DNA from: Pseudoalteromonas holothuriae
GTDB lineage: Bacteria; Pseudomonadota; Gammaproteobacteria; Enterobacterales; Alteromonadaceae
Assembly: GCF_945859825.1 (NCBI RefSeq)
Contig: NZ_CAMAPC010000006.1
Span: 237,346-301,345, forward strand
DNA: 64,000 nucleotides
Reading direction: 5' to 3'
Part shown: positions 56,375 through 64,000 of the stretch, piece by piece
Layout: each line of letters starts with the position of its first letter
Numbering within the stretch: position 1 is the stretch's first letter
Notes under the pieces: generated by a model
Databases searched by the model: none
The model's input: the letters and a program-made list of their open reading frames with translations, nothing else
What the model was told of the DNA's origin: nothing
Translations under genes and position numbers: made by a program

Positions 56375-57421
56375 TTATTTGAATTGTAGTAGCTCAACCG
56401 TGTTGGTAGTCAACTCACCTCCAGCACGCTGTGCTCCACCAATCAAGTAAATGCCTTCTTGGGTGCTAATAGCACCTAAGCCATGACGTGTTGAGGTCAT
56501 TGATATAGGTAAAGTTTGCCATTTATCACTGGTAAAGCAGTACTCCCATACCTGTTTAAAGGTTTTACTATGCATGGTCGTTAACCCTGCACGATTGATA
56601 CTGTAATTATATTGCTCTCCCCCAAATACATACACTTTATTGTTGTAACTAGCCGCTGCGATACCTGATGAAGCAAAAGGCGTTGGGGAGAGTTCAAACC
56701 ATTTATCTGTACGCTGGTCATAAAAGTCAACACGAGTTTGGTTTTGATGCCGTTTTTGCTGAATCCGTCCTCCAATTAGCAGGCAACCACTGCTCATTGC
56801 AACACAAGCGCCTGAATTTCTGGCAAGAGGCAGTGGCGCGGCTTGTTGCCACTTTGTGCCATCAAAAAAAACGTGGCTGTTAATGTCAGTTAAATGACCA
56901 TGTACTATTCCTCGTCCAGAAATGACGTGTGCATTGTCGCCAATTCTTACATAACCAGACTCTGCTTGCGGATTAGGAAGTGGCTTTGAAGTGTGCCAGT
57001 GATCCTCTAAGTTAGAAAGTACAAAAGTGTCTGCGCGAACTTGCCAAGGGTTAGATTTGCTGGCAGCAAAGCCTCCGATTGCCAGTACTCCCTTTTTTGT
57101 GGTGATTAACCCTAGATGATGTCTCTTTACAGGTAACTCAGGTCCCAATCGCCAAACTTGTTTGCTCAAGTCAAATAAATAGCAAGCGCTGGATGCATCC
57201 ATAATACCCATTGTTGCACGTTCTATAGTACTTTGTTCAAGCGCACCAGCTAAGACAAGGTTATTATTATACAAGCAGGGGTAAAGTTCTTGAACTTGTT
57301 TGGGTAATCGGGGTTTGTGAATCCAGTTTACATTATTATGAAATGAGCTTGCCAATAAGCTTGGCGAACATGCTAATAAAGAAAATTGGGCAAACTTGCG
57401 AATAAAAACTCGGCGTTTCAT
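56375..57421 (-). CDS. Kelch-repeat exported protein with Tat-like signal
   Basis: A 348-residue beta-propeller protein with about five kelch motifs (for example ITTKKGVLAIGGF, AMSSGCLLIGGR, YNNKVYVFGGE and ISTQEGIYLIGGA, each with the Gly-Gly pair). ATG 57421 has AGGA six bases upstream and gives an N-terminus MKRRVFIRKFAQFSLLACSP: twin arginines and a hydrophobic stretch point to Tat export, and the LLAC may act as a lipobox. An in-frame start 36 bases earlier has no ribosome site. Kelch propellers bind proteins or sugars; related ones include sialate mutarotases, but assignment here is open. Confidence 0.8.
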   Translation of the reverse strand: MKRRVFIRKFAQFSLLACSPSLLASSFHNNVNWIHKPRLPKQVQELYPCLYNNNLVLAGALEQSTIERATMGIMDASSACYLFDLSKQVWRLGPELPVKRHHLGLITTKKGVLAIGGFAASKSNPWQVRADTFVLSNLEDHWHTSKPLPNPQAESGYVRIGDNAHVISGRGIVHGHLTDINSHVFFDGTKWQQAAPLPLARNSGACVAMSSGCLLIGGRIQQKRHQNQTRVDFYDQRTDKWFELSPTPFASSGIAAASYNNKVYVFGGEQYNYSINRAGLTTMHSKTFKQVWEYCFTSDKWQTLPISMTSTRHGLGAISTQEGIYLIGGAQRAGGELTTNTVELLQFK

Positions 57422-57545
57422 AACCATCCTTTTTGGGTACAAATGAAACGATAACAAATATTCTGACGTTTACAATAATACTTTTTTATTATAAGAAAAT
57501 TATTGTCTTGGAGGGGAGTGAATAATAATTTGATTTTGGGGTACA

Positions 57546-57574
57546 AAACAGCCCGCTCTTCTAGCGGGCTGTTT
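57546..57574 (-). terminator. Terminator after ald
   Basis: AAACAGCCCGCT (57546-57557) and AGCGGGCTGTTT (57563-57574) form a perfect 12-pair stem with a CTTCT loop. On the minus strand it is followed by a short T stretch, consistent with ending the ald transcript 11 bases behind the stop codon. Confidence 0.85.
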
Positions 57575-57584
57575 AGAATGTTAA

Positions 57585-58706
57585 TTAAGCATTTTGCAGT
57601 GCAGTATGTGCATCAACATATTCCATGTTGAAAGCTTCAGCAACTTCTTTGCAAGTGATTTGACCGTTTAATACGTTCAAGCCATCCATAAAGTGCTTAT
57701 CTTCAAGTAGCGCCGCTTTATAGCCTTTGTTCGCTAGTTTGATGATGTAAGGAAGTGTTGCGTTATTTAGTGCAAAAGTAGAGGTACGTGGAACAGCGCC
57801 AGGCATGTTTGCAACACAATAATGAACTACTTCATCTACGATATATGTTGGCTCAGCATGAGTTGTTGCTTTAGAAGTTGCAATACATCCACCTTGGTCG
57901 ATTGCAACATCAACGATTGCAGCACCTGGCTTCATTGCTTTGATGTGATCAGCAGTTACTAGTTTAGGTGCCGCTGCACCTGGGATTAGTACACCGCCAA
58001 TAACAAGGTCTGCTTCCAAAACATGTTTCTCAAGCGCATCAGCTGTTGAGTAAATTGCTTTTGCTTGGCTGCCAAACTGTGCGTTAAGTGAACGTAATAC
58101 ATCAATGCTACGGTCTAAAATAGTGACATCAGCACCTAAACCTACAGCCATTTGTGCAGCATTACGGCCAACCATACCACCACCAATTACAACTACTTTT
58201 GCAGGTTCAACACCCGGTACACCACCTAACAACATACCGCGGCCTTCACGTGACTTTTCAAGTGCTTGAGCACCAGCTTGAATAGACATACGACCAGCTA
58301 CTTCAGACATTGGTGCCAGTAGTGGTAAACCGCCACGTGGGTCAGTCACTGTTTCATAAGCGATACAAATAGATTTGCTTTTCACAAGCTCTTCAGTTTG
58401 TGGTAGGTCAGGGGCTAAATGCAAGTATGTGAATAAGATTTGGCCTTCACGTAGCATTGCACGTTCAATAGCTTGAGGCTCTTTAACTTTTACGATCATA
58501 TCTGCTTGAGCAAATACTTCTGCAGCTGTATTTAATACAGTTGCGCCTACTTCAACATAGTCTTCGTTAGTGAATCCGATACCGATACCAGCATTGTCTT
58601 CAACGATAACCTGGTGGCCATGGTTAATTAGCTCACGAACACTCGCAGGAACCATACCTACACGGTACTCGTGGTTTTTAATTTCTTTAGGTACACCAAT
58701 AATCAT
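57585..58706 (-). CDS. ald: Alanine dehydrogenase
   Basis: Ald interconverts L-alanine and pyruvate plus ammonia with NAD, serving alanine catabolism. The 373-residue protein has the family signature GVPKEIKNHEYRVG (4-17), catalytic Lys75 (VKVKEP) and His96 (YLHLAPD), and the NAD-binding GGGMVGRNAAQMAVGLGADV region. It is transcribed away from lrp across a 141-base AT-rich spacer. Lrp-type proteins often control ald genes next to them, so regulation by the neighbouring product is likely but not shown. Confidence 0.96.
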   Translation of the reverse strand: MIIGVPKEIKNHEYRVGMVPASVRELINHGHQVIVEDNAGIGIGFTNEDYVEVGATVLNTAAEVFAQADMIVKVKEPQAIERAMLREGQILFTYLHLAPDLPQTEELVKSKSICIAYETVTDPRGGLPLLAPMSEVAGRMSIQAGAQALEKSREGRGMLLGGVPGVEPAKVVVIGGGMVGRNAAQMAVGLGADVTILDRSIDVLRSLNAQFGSQAKAIYSTADALEKHVLEADLVIGGVLIPGAAAPKLVTADHIKAMKPGAAIVDVAIDQGGCIATSKATTHAEPTYIVDEVVHYCVANMPGAVPRTSTFALNNATLPYIIKLANKGYKAALLEDKHFMDGLNVLNGQITCKEVAEAFNMEYVDAHTALQNA

Positions 58707-58847
58707 AATAAATTGCCTCTAAAGCAGAACGGGATAAAATTTTCGACTATTATATATATGCATTAGTAGTGTGTCTCACCTTTTTACGCTAATATTGTAG
58801 TGTTATTAACTAATTTAATTCATTAGGCAGAATAAAAGACTATAAAA

Positions 58848-59327
58848 ATGCATCAACAATTAGATCGAATCGACAGGAAAATATTAGTCGAATTACAAAA
58901 AGATGGTCGGATTTCCAACGTGGAACTTGCGCGGCGCATAGGTTTGAGTGCTACGCCTTGTTTGGAGCGAGTAAAAAAACTTGAAAGAGAAGGTTATATT
59001 AGAGGTTATAAGGCGGTAGTTGATCCTACTAAGCTTGGACAAGGGTTGCTGGTTTATGTAGAGATCACAATTAATAAAAATTCGCCAGATGTGTTCGATA
59101 AGTTTAATCAAGCGGTGCGTCAACACGACGAGATTATAGAGTGTCATTTGGTATCAGGAAACTTTGATTTTTTGCTTAAAACACGCGTAACCGATATGTC
59201 AGAATATCGCGGGGTGCTGGGTGAAATCTTATTAAAACTGCCTAATGTGAGTGAAAGTCGTACTTACGTTGTGATGGAAGAGGTAAAGGGTGAGGAAGGC
59301 GAAATCATAAAACCCTATGCACCATGA
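58848..59327 (+). CDS. lrp: Leucine-responsive regulatory protein Lrp
   Basis: Lrp is a global regulator of amino-acid metabolism, acting as an octamer that responds to leucine. The 159-residue protein has an N-terminal helix-turn-helix (SNVELARRIGLSATPCLERV, about 23-42) and a RAM domain with LVSGNFDFLLKTRV. Position upstream of ftsK-lolA-rarA is that of lrp in E. coli, which separates it from the paralogue at 29766. It is divergent from ald. Confidence 0.95.
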   Translation: MHQQLDRIDRKILVELQKDGRISNVELARRIGLSATPCLERVKKLEREGYIRGYKAVVDPTKLGQGLLVYVEITINKNSPDVFDKFNQAVRQHDEIIECHLVSGNFDFLLKTRVTDMSEYRGVLGEILLKLPNVSESRTYVVMEEVKGEEGEIIKPYAP

Positions 59328-59395
59328 GCCTTTTCTTGTTAAGGTGTGCCTAGTAAATTGCTAATAAAAGAACAAAAATAGGGGAAAACGCCAGT

Positions 59396-61960
59396 ATGCG
59401 TCTAAATGGTGTACAACGCCTCCTTGAAACCGGATTAATTATCAGTACTGCTGCTGCCATCTTTATCTTGTGTGCATTGATAAGCTTTGACCCGGCCGAC
59501 CCGGCATGGTCACAAACAAGTGAATATGTTCAAGTAAACAATGTAACGGGCTCGGCAGGTGCTTGGGTCGCTGATATTTTATTAGTCAGCCTTGGTTGGC
59601 TTGCTTTTTTGGTCCCAGCGGCCATTCAAACTCTAGGTTATTTATTATTTAAAAAGCCACATAAAATCTTACAGCTAGACTATACAACCCTTGGGCTGAG
59701 GATAATTGGTCTTACCTTATTCATTACTTCAGCAAGTGCCATCAGTAGTATCAACTTTGACGATATATTCAGTGTCTCTTCAGGTGGAGTGGTAGGGGAT
59801 GTTGTTGCGGGTGCAATGATGCCTGCATTTAATTTTACTGGTACATCCATTTTACTGCTGTGTTTTTTCTTTGCTGGTTTAACATTACTTACAGGGGTTT
59901 CTTGGGTTGAGTTTGTTGATTATCTCGGTGAAAAGGTCATACAGTTTTTCAAATGGCTTATGGCAAGGTTTGAACAGCGTGATGATCAGGAAATGGGGTC
60001 GGATAATGACAACTCACAACTGGATTTATCAAAACCAATTGAAGAAATTGATAGTTCACAGGAGCAAGAGCAAACTCTCCCAGTAACGCAGCATGAGCAA
60101 AAACAGCCCACCAAGTTATTGAGCTTAAAAGAAAAGCTTTTTTCTAGCAAAAATGAAACTGAGCTTCATCAAACGCCTGAGCCACAAAGTGAAGCGGCAC
60201 CTGCACACAATAATGTTTTTGATGAACTAGATGATATCCTTGAACAGGAAATTAACTTTTCAGCTATCGATGATGAGGGCTTTGATACTGCTTCTGCACT
60301 CAATGCCTTAGATGAGTCTGCGGCAGAACCCGCAAAGGAAACCACGGTGGTTTCGCCTGCGAGGCCTTTGAAATCGAGTAAATCTGCTGAGCCTAAATCT
60401 ACTTTTAAACCTGAACCTACGGCAAAAGAAAAGTTTGAAGCATTATTGGAAGAACGCCCACCAATGGAGCCTTTGCCCTCTTTAGATTTACTTGACCGTC
60501 CAGATAAGCAAAAGAACCCAATATCAAAAGAAGAGCTAGATGCAGTATCACGTTTGGTTGAGGTAAAGTTATTAGATTTTAATATTCAAGCCAGTGTGGT
60601 TGGTGTCTATCCCGGCCCTGTTGTAACACGTTTTGAGCTAGATTTAGCTCCAGGTATTAAGGTGGCTAAAATTACAGGGCTTGCTAAGGATTTGGCTCGC
60701 TCATTATCAGCTGTGAGTGTGCGCGTGGTAGAGGTTATTCCAGGTAAAACCTATGTTGGTTTGGAGTTGCCAAATAAGCATCGTGAAATTGTACGATTAT
60801 CTGAAGTGATAAACGCGCCAAAGTTCGAGCAAAACGCGTCTCCGCTTACGATGGTATTAGGTAAAGATATCGCGGGTCAGGCGGTGGTTGCTGATTTGGC
60901 AAAAATGCCACATTTATTAGTTGCGGGTACTACGGGGTCAGGAAAGTCAGTGGGCGTTAATGTGATGATATTAAGCTTACTATATAAATCGCCTCCTGAA
61001 GACGTACGCATGATCATGATTGACCCTAAAATGCTGGAGTTGTCTGTTTATGAGGGGATCCCTCATTTGTTGTGCGAGGTTGTTACAGACATGAAAGAAG
61101 CCGCCAATGCACTGCGCTGGTGTGTGGGTGAAATGGAGCGACGCTATAAGCTGATGTCGGCATTGGGTGTGCGAAATTTGAAAGGCTACAATCAAAAAGT
61201 ACTAGATGCGAAAGCGGCAGGTCAGCCAATTTTAGACCCCTTATTTAAAGATACCGATGGCATGGCAGAGGGGCCACAGGAATTAGACAAATTGCCTAGC
61301 ATTGTAGTGGTAATTGACGAATTTGCTGACATGATGATGATTGTTGGTAAAAAAGTTGAAGAATTGATAGCGCGTATTGCGCAAAAAGCACGGGCTGCAG
61401 GTATTCATTTAGTCCTTGCAACACAGCGCCCATCGGTTGATGTTATTACGGGCTTGATTAAAGCGAATATTCCTACTCGGATGGCGTTTCAGGTTTCTAG
61501 TAAAATTGACTCTAGAACCATCTTAGATCAGCAAGGTGCAGAAAACTTGCTTGGTATGGGTGATATGCTGTACTTACCGCCGGGTACCAGTGTACCTGTG
61601 CGTGTACATGGTGCATTTGTAGATGATCATGAAGTGCATGCCGTAGTGAGTGATTGGAAAGCGCGTGGTAAGCCTAACTATGTTGAAGAAATATTGTGTG
61701 GTGATGCAACTGAGGATATTTTACTTCCGGGTGAAGCATCTGAAAACGCTGATGAAGAGTCAGACCCTCTATATGATGAAGCGGTTGGATTTGTGATTGA
61801 ATCAGGCAAAGTGTCGGTTTCAAGTGTGCAGCGCAAGCTACGGGTTGGTTATAATCGTGCTGCAAGGTTGGTTGAACAAATGGAAGCTTCAGGTGTGGTT
61901 AGTGCACCAGGACATAATGGAGCACGAGAAGTACTCGTGCCAAAAGGTGGAGCAAATTAA
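59396..61960 (+). CDS. ftsK: DNA translocase FtsK
   Basis: FtsK couples chromosome dimer resolution and segregation to cell division at the septum. The 854-residue product is a shorter version of E. coli FtsK (1329): four N-terminal membrane helices (within residues 1-175), an acidic linker of about 200 residues rather than 600, an alpha/beta motor with the P-loop GTTGSGKS at 511-518 and Walker [13 protein letters not shown], and a C-terminal gamma winged helix (about 790-854) that reads KOPS sites. It overlaps lolA by one base, and the lrp-ftsK-lolA-rarA order is conserved. Confidence 0.96.
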   Translation: MRLNGVQRLLETGLIISTAAAIFILCALISFDPADPAWSQTSEYVQVNNVTGSAGAWVADILLVSLGWLAFLVPAAIQTLGYLLFKKPHKILQLDYTTLGLRIIGLTLFITSASAISSINFDDIFSVSSGGVVGDVVAGAMMPAFNFTGTSILLLCFFFAGLTLLTGVSWVEFVDYLGEKVIQFFKWLMARFEQRDDQEMGSDNDNSQLDLSKPIEEIDSSQEQEQTLPVTQHEQKQPTKLLSLKEKLFSSKNETELHQTPEPQSEAAPAHNNVFDELDDILEQEINFSAIDDEGFDTASALNALDESAAEPAKETTVVSPARPLKSSKSAEPKSTFKPEPTAKEKFEALLEERPPMEPLPSLDLLDRPDKQKNPISKEELDAVSRLVEVKLLDFNIQASVVGVYPGPVVTRFELDLAPGIKVAKITGLAKDLARSLSAVSVRVVEVIPGKTYVGLELPNKHREIVRLSEVINAPKFEQNASPLTMVLGKDIAGQAVVADLAKMPHLLVAGTTGSGKSVGVNVMILSLLYKSPPEDVRMIMIDPKMLELSVYEGIPHLLCEVVTDMKEAANALRWCVGEMERRYKLMSALGVRNLKGYNQKVLDAKAAGQPILDPLFKDTDGMAEGPQELDKLPSIVVVIDEFADMMMIVGKKVEELIARIAQKARAAGIHLVLATQRPSVDVITGLIKANIPTRMAFQVSSKIDSRTILDQQGAENLLGMGDMLYLPPGTSVPVRVHGAFVDDHEVHAVVSDWKARGKPNYVEEILCGDATEDILLPGEASENADEESDPLYDEAVGFVIESGKVSVSSVQRKLRVGYNRAARLVEQMEASGVVSAPGHNGAREVLVPKGGAN

Positions 61961-62595
61961 TGAATATTAAAAGTAAATTATTTAAGTGTAGTGCCATGCT
62001 ATTTAGTGCAGTGCTAAGTGTGAGTGCGGTGGCTGATGCAGCAAGTGATTTAAAAGCGAAGCTCAGTAACATCAATACTTTTGAAGCTCAGTTTTCGCAA
62101 AAAGTGTTTGATGAACAAGGAAACTTGTTACAACAGGGTTCAGGGAATATTGCATTGGCACACCCGTTAAAAATTCGTTGGCAGCAGCTACAGCCAGATG
62201 AAACCTTGTTTGTATCCGATGGTAATAAAACTTACTACTATGATACGTTTGCAGATCAAGTAACTGTGATGAATACCCGTGGGCTAATTGATACCACACC
62301 TTTTGTGCTCCTTACTTCACGTGCTGATGAACAATGGGCTAAATATCAAGTTTCTCAAACCCAGACTGGTTACAAAGTCACTCCAAATCAAGGTATTGAA
62401 TCGCAGGTTGAGGTGTTAGAAGTAGAATTTTCAAAGCAACACAGTTTAAGAGCAATCAGTGTAAAAGATGTATCTGGACAGACATCAAGTTTTAGCTTTT
62501 CTGATGCGCAACTAAATAGTCAGTTGCCTGTCGAGCTATTTAGTTTTGTGGTGCCACAAGGTGTTATTGTTGACGATCAGACGCAAGGTGAATAA
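61960..62595 (+). CDS. lolA: Outer-membrane lipoprotein carrier LolA
   Basis: LolA ferries lipoproteins across the periplasm from the LolCDE complex to LolB. The 211-residue precursor has a signal peptide (about 1-26, cleaved near AVADA) and the mature LolA fold, with [19 protein letters not shown] near the N-terminus and [20 protein letters not shown] in the hydrophobic-cavity region. It starts on the last base of ftsK. Confidence 0.94.
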   Translation: MNIKSKLFKCSAMLFSAVLSVSAVADAASDLKAKLSNINTFEAQFSQKVFDEQGNLLQQGSGNIALAHPLKIRWQQLQPDETLFVSDGNKTYYYDTFADQVTVMNTRGLIDTTPFVLLTSRADEQWAKYQVSQTQTGYKVTPNQGIESQVEVLEVEFSKQHSLRAISVKDVSGQTSSFSFSDAQLNSQLPVELFSFVVPQGVIVDDQTQGE

Positions 62596-62600
62596 GTGCC

Positions 62601-63941
62601 GTGAGTAGTCTCGGTTTTGATTTCGCTCCAGATGTAAGACCGTTGGCCGCCCGAATGCGGCCAACTTGTTTATCACAATATATTGGCCAGTCCCATATTT
62701 TAAATCAACAGCAACCGCTTTATAAAGCGATTGAGGCAGGTCGCTGTCATAGCTTGATTGTTTGGGGCCCTCCGGGAGTGGGTAAAACAACCATTGCTGA
62801 AGTCATTGCATATCATGCTCAAGCTGAGCTTACGCAACTATCAGCTGTTACCTCAGGCGTTAAAGAAATTCGTGAAGCGGTTGTCGAAGCAAAAGGTCGC
62901 TTAGTGCAAGGGCGCAGAACGTTGCTGTTCGTTGACGAAGTTCATCGATTTAATAAGTCCCAGCAAGACGCTTTTTTACCTCATATTGAGGATGGCACTT
63001 TTATTTTTATAGGTGCGACAACAGAAAACCCCAGCTTTGCGTTAAATAACGCTATATTGTCTCGTACTCGTGTATACACCCTCAAAGCGCTTTCTCAAGA
63101 TGAACTGGTAACAGTATTAACACGTGCTTTGGAACAAGACGAACAGCTTAAACATCTATCTATTAATATTTCTCCCAAGGCGCTCAATGCACTTGCTCAA
63201 GCCAGTTCAGGAGATGCACGTAAAGCTCTAAATTTGCTTGAGCAGGCCATAGATTTAGCTGAACATCAGGACCAGCAAGTAGTCATTGATAGTCAAGTAT
63301 TAGAGTATGTTTTACCTAGCCATTTGGCAAAATATGATAAAGGGGGGGATATTTTCTATGATTTGATTTCCGCTTTTCATAAATCAGTACGTGGCAGCAG
63401 TCCTGATGCAGCGCTGTATTGGTACTGTAGAATTTTAGCTGGTGGCGGTGATCCTCTTTATGTTGCTAGACGGCTGTTAGCGATTGCAACAGAGGACATA
63501 GGTAACGCAGACCCAAGAGCGATGCAAGTTGCGCTTAATGCATGGGATATTTACCAGCGAGTAGGGCCCTCCGAAGGAGAGCGTGCAATTGCTCAAGCGA
63601 CGATTTATCTTGCCAGCGCAGCGAAAAGTAATGCAGTTTATATGGCGTTTAATCAAGCAAAACAAGATGCAATGAGCGACCCCGACTTTGAAGTGCCAGC
63701 GCATTTGCGCAATGCCCCAACAACATTAATGAAAGAGTTAGGGTATGGCGAAGAGTACCGTTATGCGCACAATGAGGCTGGCGCTTTTGCTGCGGGCGAG
63801 AACTACTTTCCAGAGCAAGTTAAAGATAGGCAATATTATCACCCCAGTGATCGTGGACTTGAAAAGCAAATAAAATCTAAATTAGAGTATCTACAGCAAC
63901 AAAACCAGCAAAGTGACACGAAAAGGTATAAAGATGATTAA
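62601..63941 (+). CDS. rarA: Replication-associated recombination protein RarA
   Basis: RarA (MgsA) is an AAA+ ATPase acting at stalled forks with single-strand binding protein. The 446-residue protein (E. coli 447) has [19 protein letters not shown], Walker [11 protein letters not shown], Walker [18 protein letters not shown], sensor 1 GATTENPSF and the C-terminal tetramer domain. The start is GTG 62601, with AAGGTG ten bases upstream and no ATG in reach. It overlaps the next gene by eight bases. Confidence 0.95.
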   Translation: MSSLGFDFAPDVRPLAARMRPTCLSQYIGQSHILNQQQPLYKAIEAGRCHSLIVWGPPGVGKTTIAEVIAYHAQAELTQLSAVTSGVKEIREAVVEAKGRLVQGRRTLLFVDEVHRFNKSQQDAFLPHIEDGTFIFIGATTENPSFALNNAILSRTRVYTLKALSQDELVTVLTRALEQDEQLKHLSINISPKALNALAQASSGDARKALNLLEQAIDLAEHQDQQVVIDSQVLEYVLPSHLAKYDKGGDIFYDLISAFHKSVRGSSPDAALYWYCRILAGGGDPLYVARRLLAIATEDIGNADPRAMQVALNAWDIYQRVGPSEGERAIAQATIYLASAAKSNAVYMAFNQAKQDAMSDPDFEVPAHLRNAPTTLMKELGYGEEYRYAHNEAGAFAAGENYFPEQVKDRQYYHPSDRGLEKQIKSKLEYLQQQNQQSDTKRYKDD

Positions 63942-64000
63942 AATGTACCTTACTATTGCATTAGGTGGAGCACTAGGTGCTTGTTTAAGGTTTTTCATTA
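63934..64000 (+). CDS. crcB: Fluoride channel CrcB (start only)
   Basis: A gene begins at ATG 63934, behind AAAAGG, and runs off the window. The 22 visible residues read [20 protein letters not shown] and onward, matching the first membrane helix of CrcB/Fluc fluoride exporters ([11 protein letters not shown] pattern). It overlaps rarA by eight bases; rarA-crcB neighbourhood is known in related bacteria. The call rests on a short N-terminus. Confidence 0.78.
   Translation, partial: MIKMYLTIALGGALGACLRFFI

Noticed and set aside
1..64000. CRISPR arrays, tRNA or rRNA genes, prophage or conjugative modules
   Set aside because: I looked for regularly spaced repeats, tRNA-like cloverleaf ends and phage or transfer genes in the spacers and found none.

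Overview
The window looks like chromosomal core sequence of an AT-rich marine gammaproteobacterium of the order Alteromonadales, most likely Pseudoalteromonas or a close relative. This rests on several gene orders shared with Enterobacteria, Vibrio and Shewanella (plsX-fabDG-acpP-fabF-pabC-mltG-tmk-holB; thrS-infC-rpmI-rplT; sppA-ansA; lrp-ftsK-lolA-rarA-crcB). It also rests on small families typical of marine gammaproteobacteria (DUF3083-like, DUF2164, DUF3010) and on two very large beta-propeller sensor kinases. I see no prophage, CRISPR array, transposase, tRNA or rRNA. The genus call is inference; the gene calls rest mostly on recognised motifs and lengths.

Layout. 1-10.9 kb: fatty-acid synthesis cluster (plsX, fabD, fabG, acpP, fabF, with fabH absent from its usual slot), running into pabC, mltG, tmk, holB, a PilZ gene, a TatD-type nuclease and a PhoD-like phosphatase. 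11-15.8 kb: a propeller sensor histidine kinase convergent with an internally duplicated DUF3083-like protein. 16-22.7 kb: glnS, a Ser/Thr protein kinase with an unknown C-terminal half, a MITE-like element, three small genes and a membrane protein, DUF3010, and an EEP-family hydrolase. 22.9-26.2 kb: thrS-infC-rpmI-rplT, with an AUU start on infC and a structured leader before rpmI. 26.3-34 kb: a short-chain dehydrogenase, an M14 peptidase, a metallo-beta-lactamase-fold hydrolase, an AsnC/Lrp regulator, a SulP transporter and a LytS/LytR two-component pair. 34-40.4 kb: pykA, a 6-phosphogluconate dehydrogenase with LacI-type operators upstream, ansA and sppA. 40.6-44.7 kb: fadH with a FadR-like box, DoxX, ydjA and upp. 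45-51.4 kb: a hybrid propeller sensor kinase and a chemoreceptor. 52-57.4 kb: a two-gene RND efflux pair, a second MITE copy and a kelch protein. 57.6-64 kb: ald, lrp, ftsK, lolA, rarA and the start of crcB.

How the genes work together. The first block makes fatty acids and phospholipid precursors and adds folate, peptidoglycan and dTMP/replication functions. The middle holds translation genes and signalling genes. The later block holds central carbon enzymes (pykA, gnd), fatty-acid breakdown (fadH), pyrimidine salvage (upp) and amino-acid catabolism (ansA, ald with Lrp-type regulators). The end covers chromosome segregation, lipoprotein sorting and replication restart.

What is unusual is mostly non-coding. 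Two inverted copies of a ~250-264 bp MITE-like element lie 36 kb apart, and one supplies part of the stop codon of the RND pump. A short hairpin repeat occurs three times. Several genes start directly behind intrinsic terminators, most strikingly ansA. A small frameshifted gene remnant lies upstream of thrS. I found no clearly new multi-gene defence or metabolic system.
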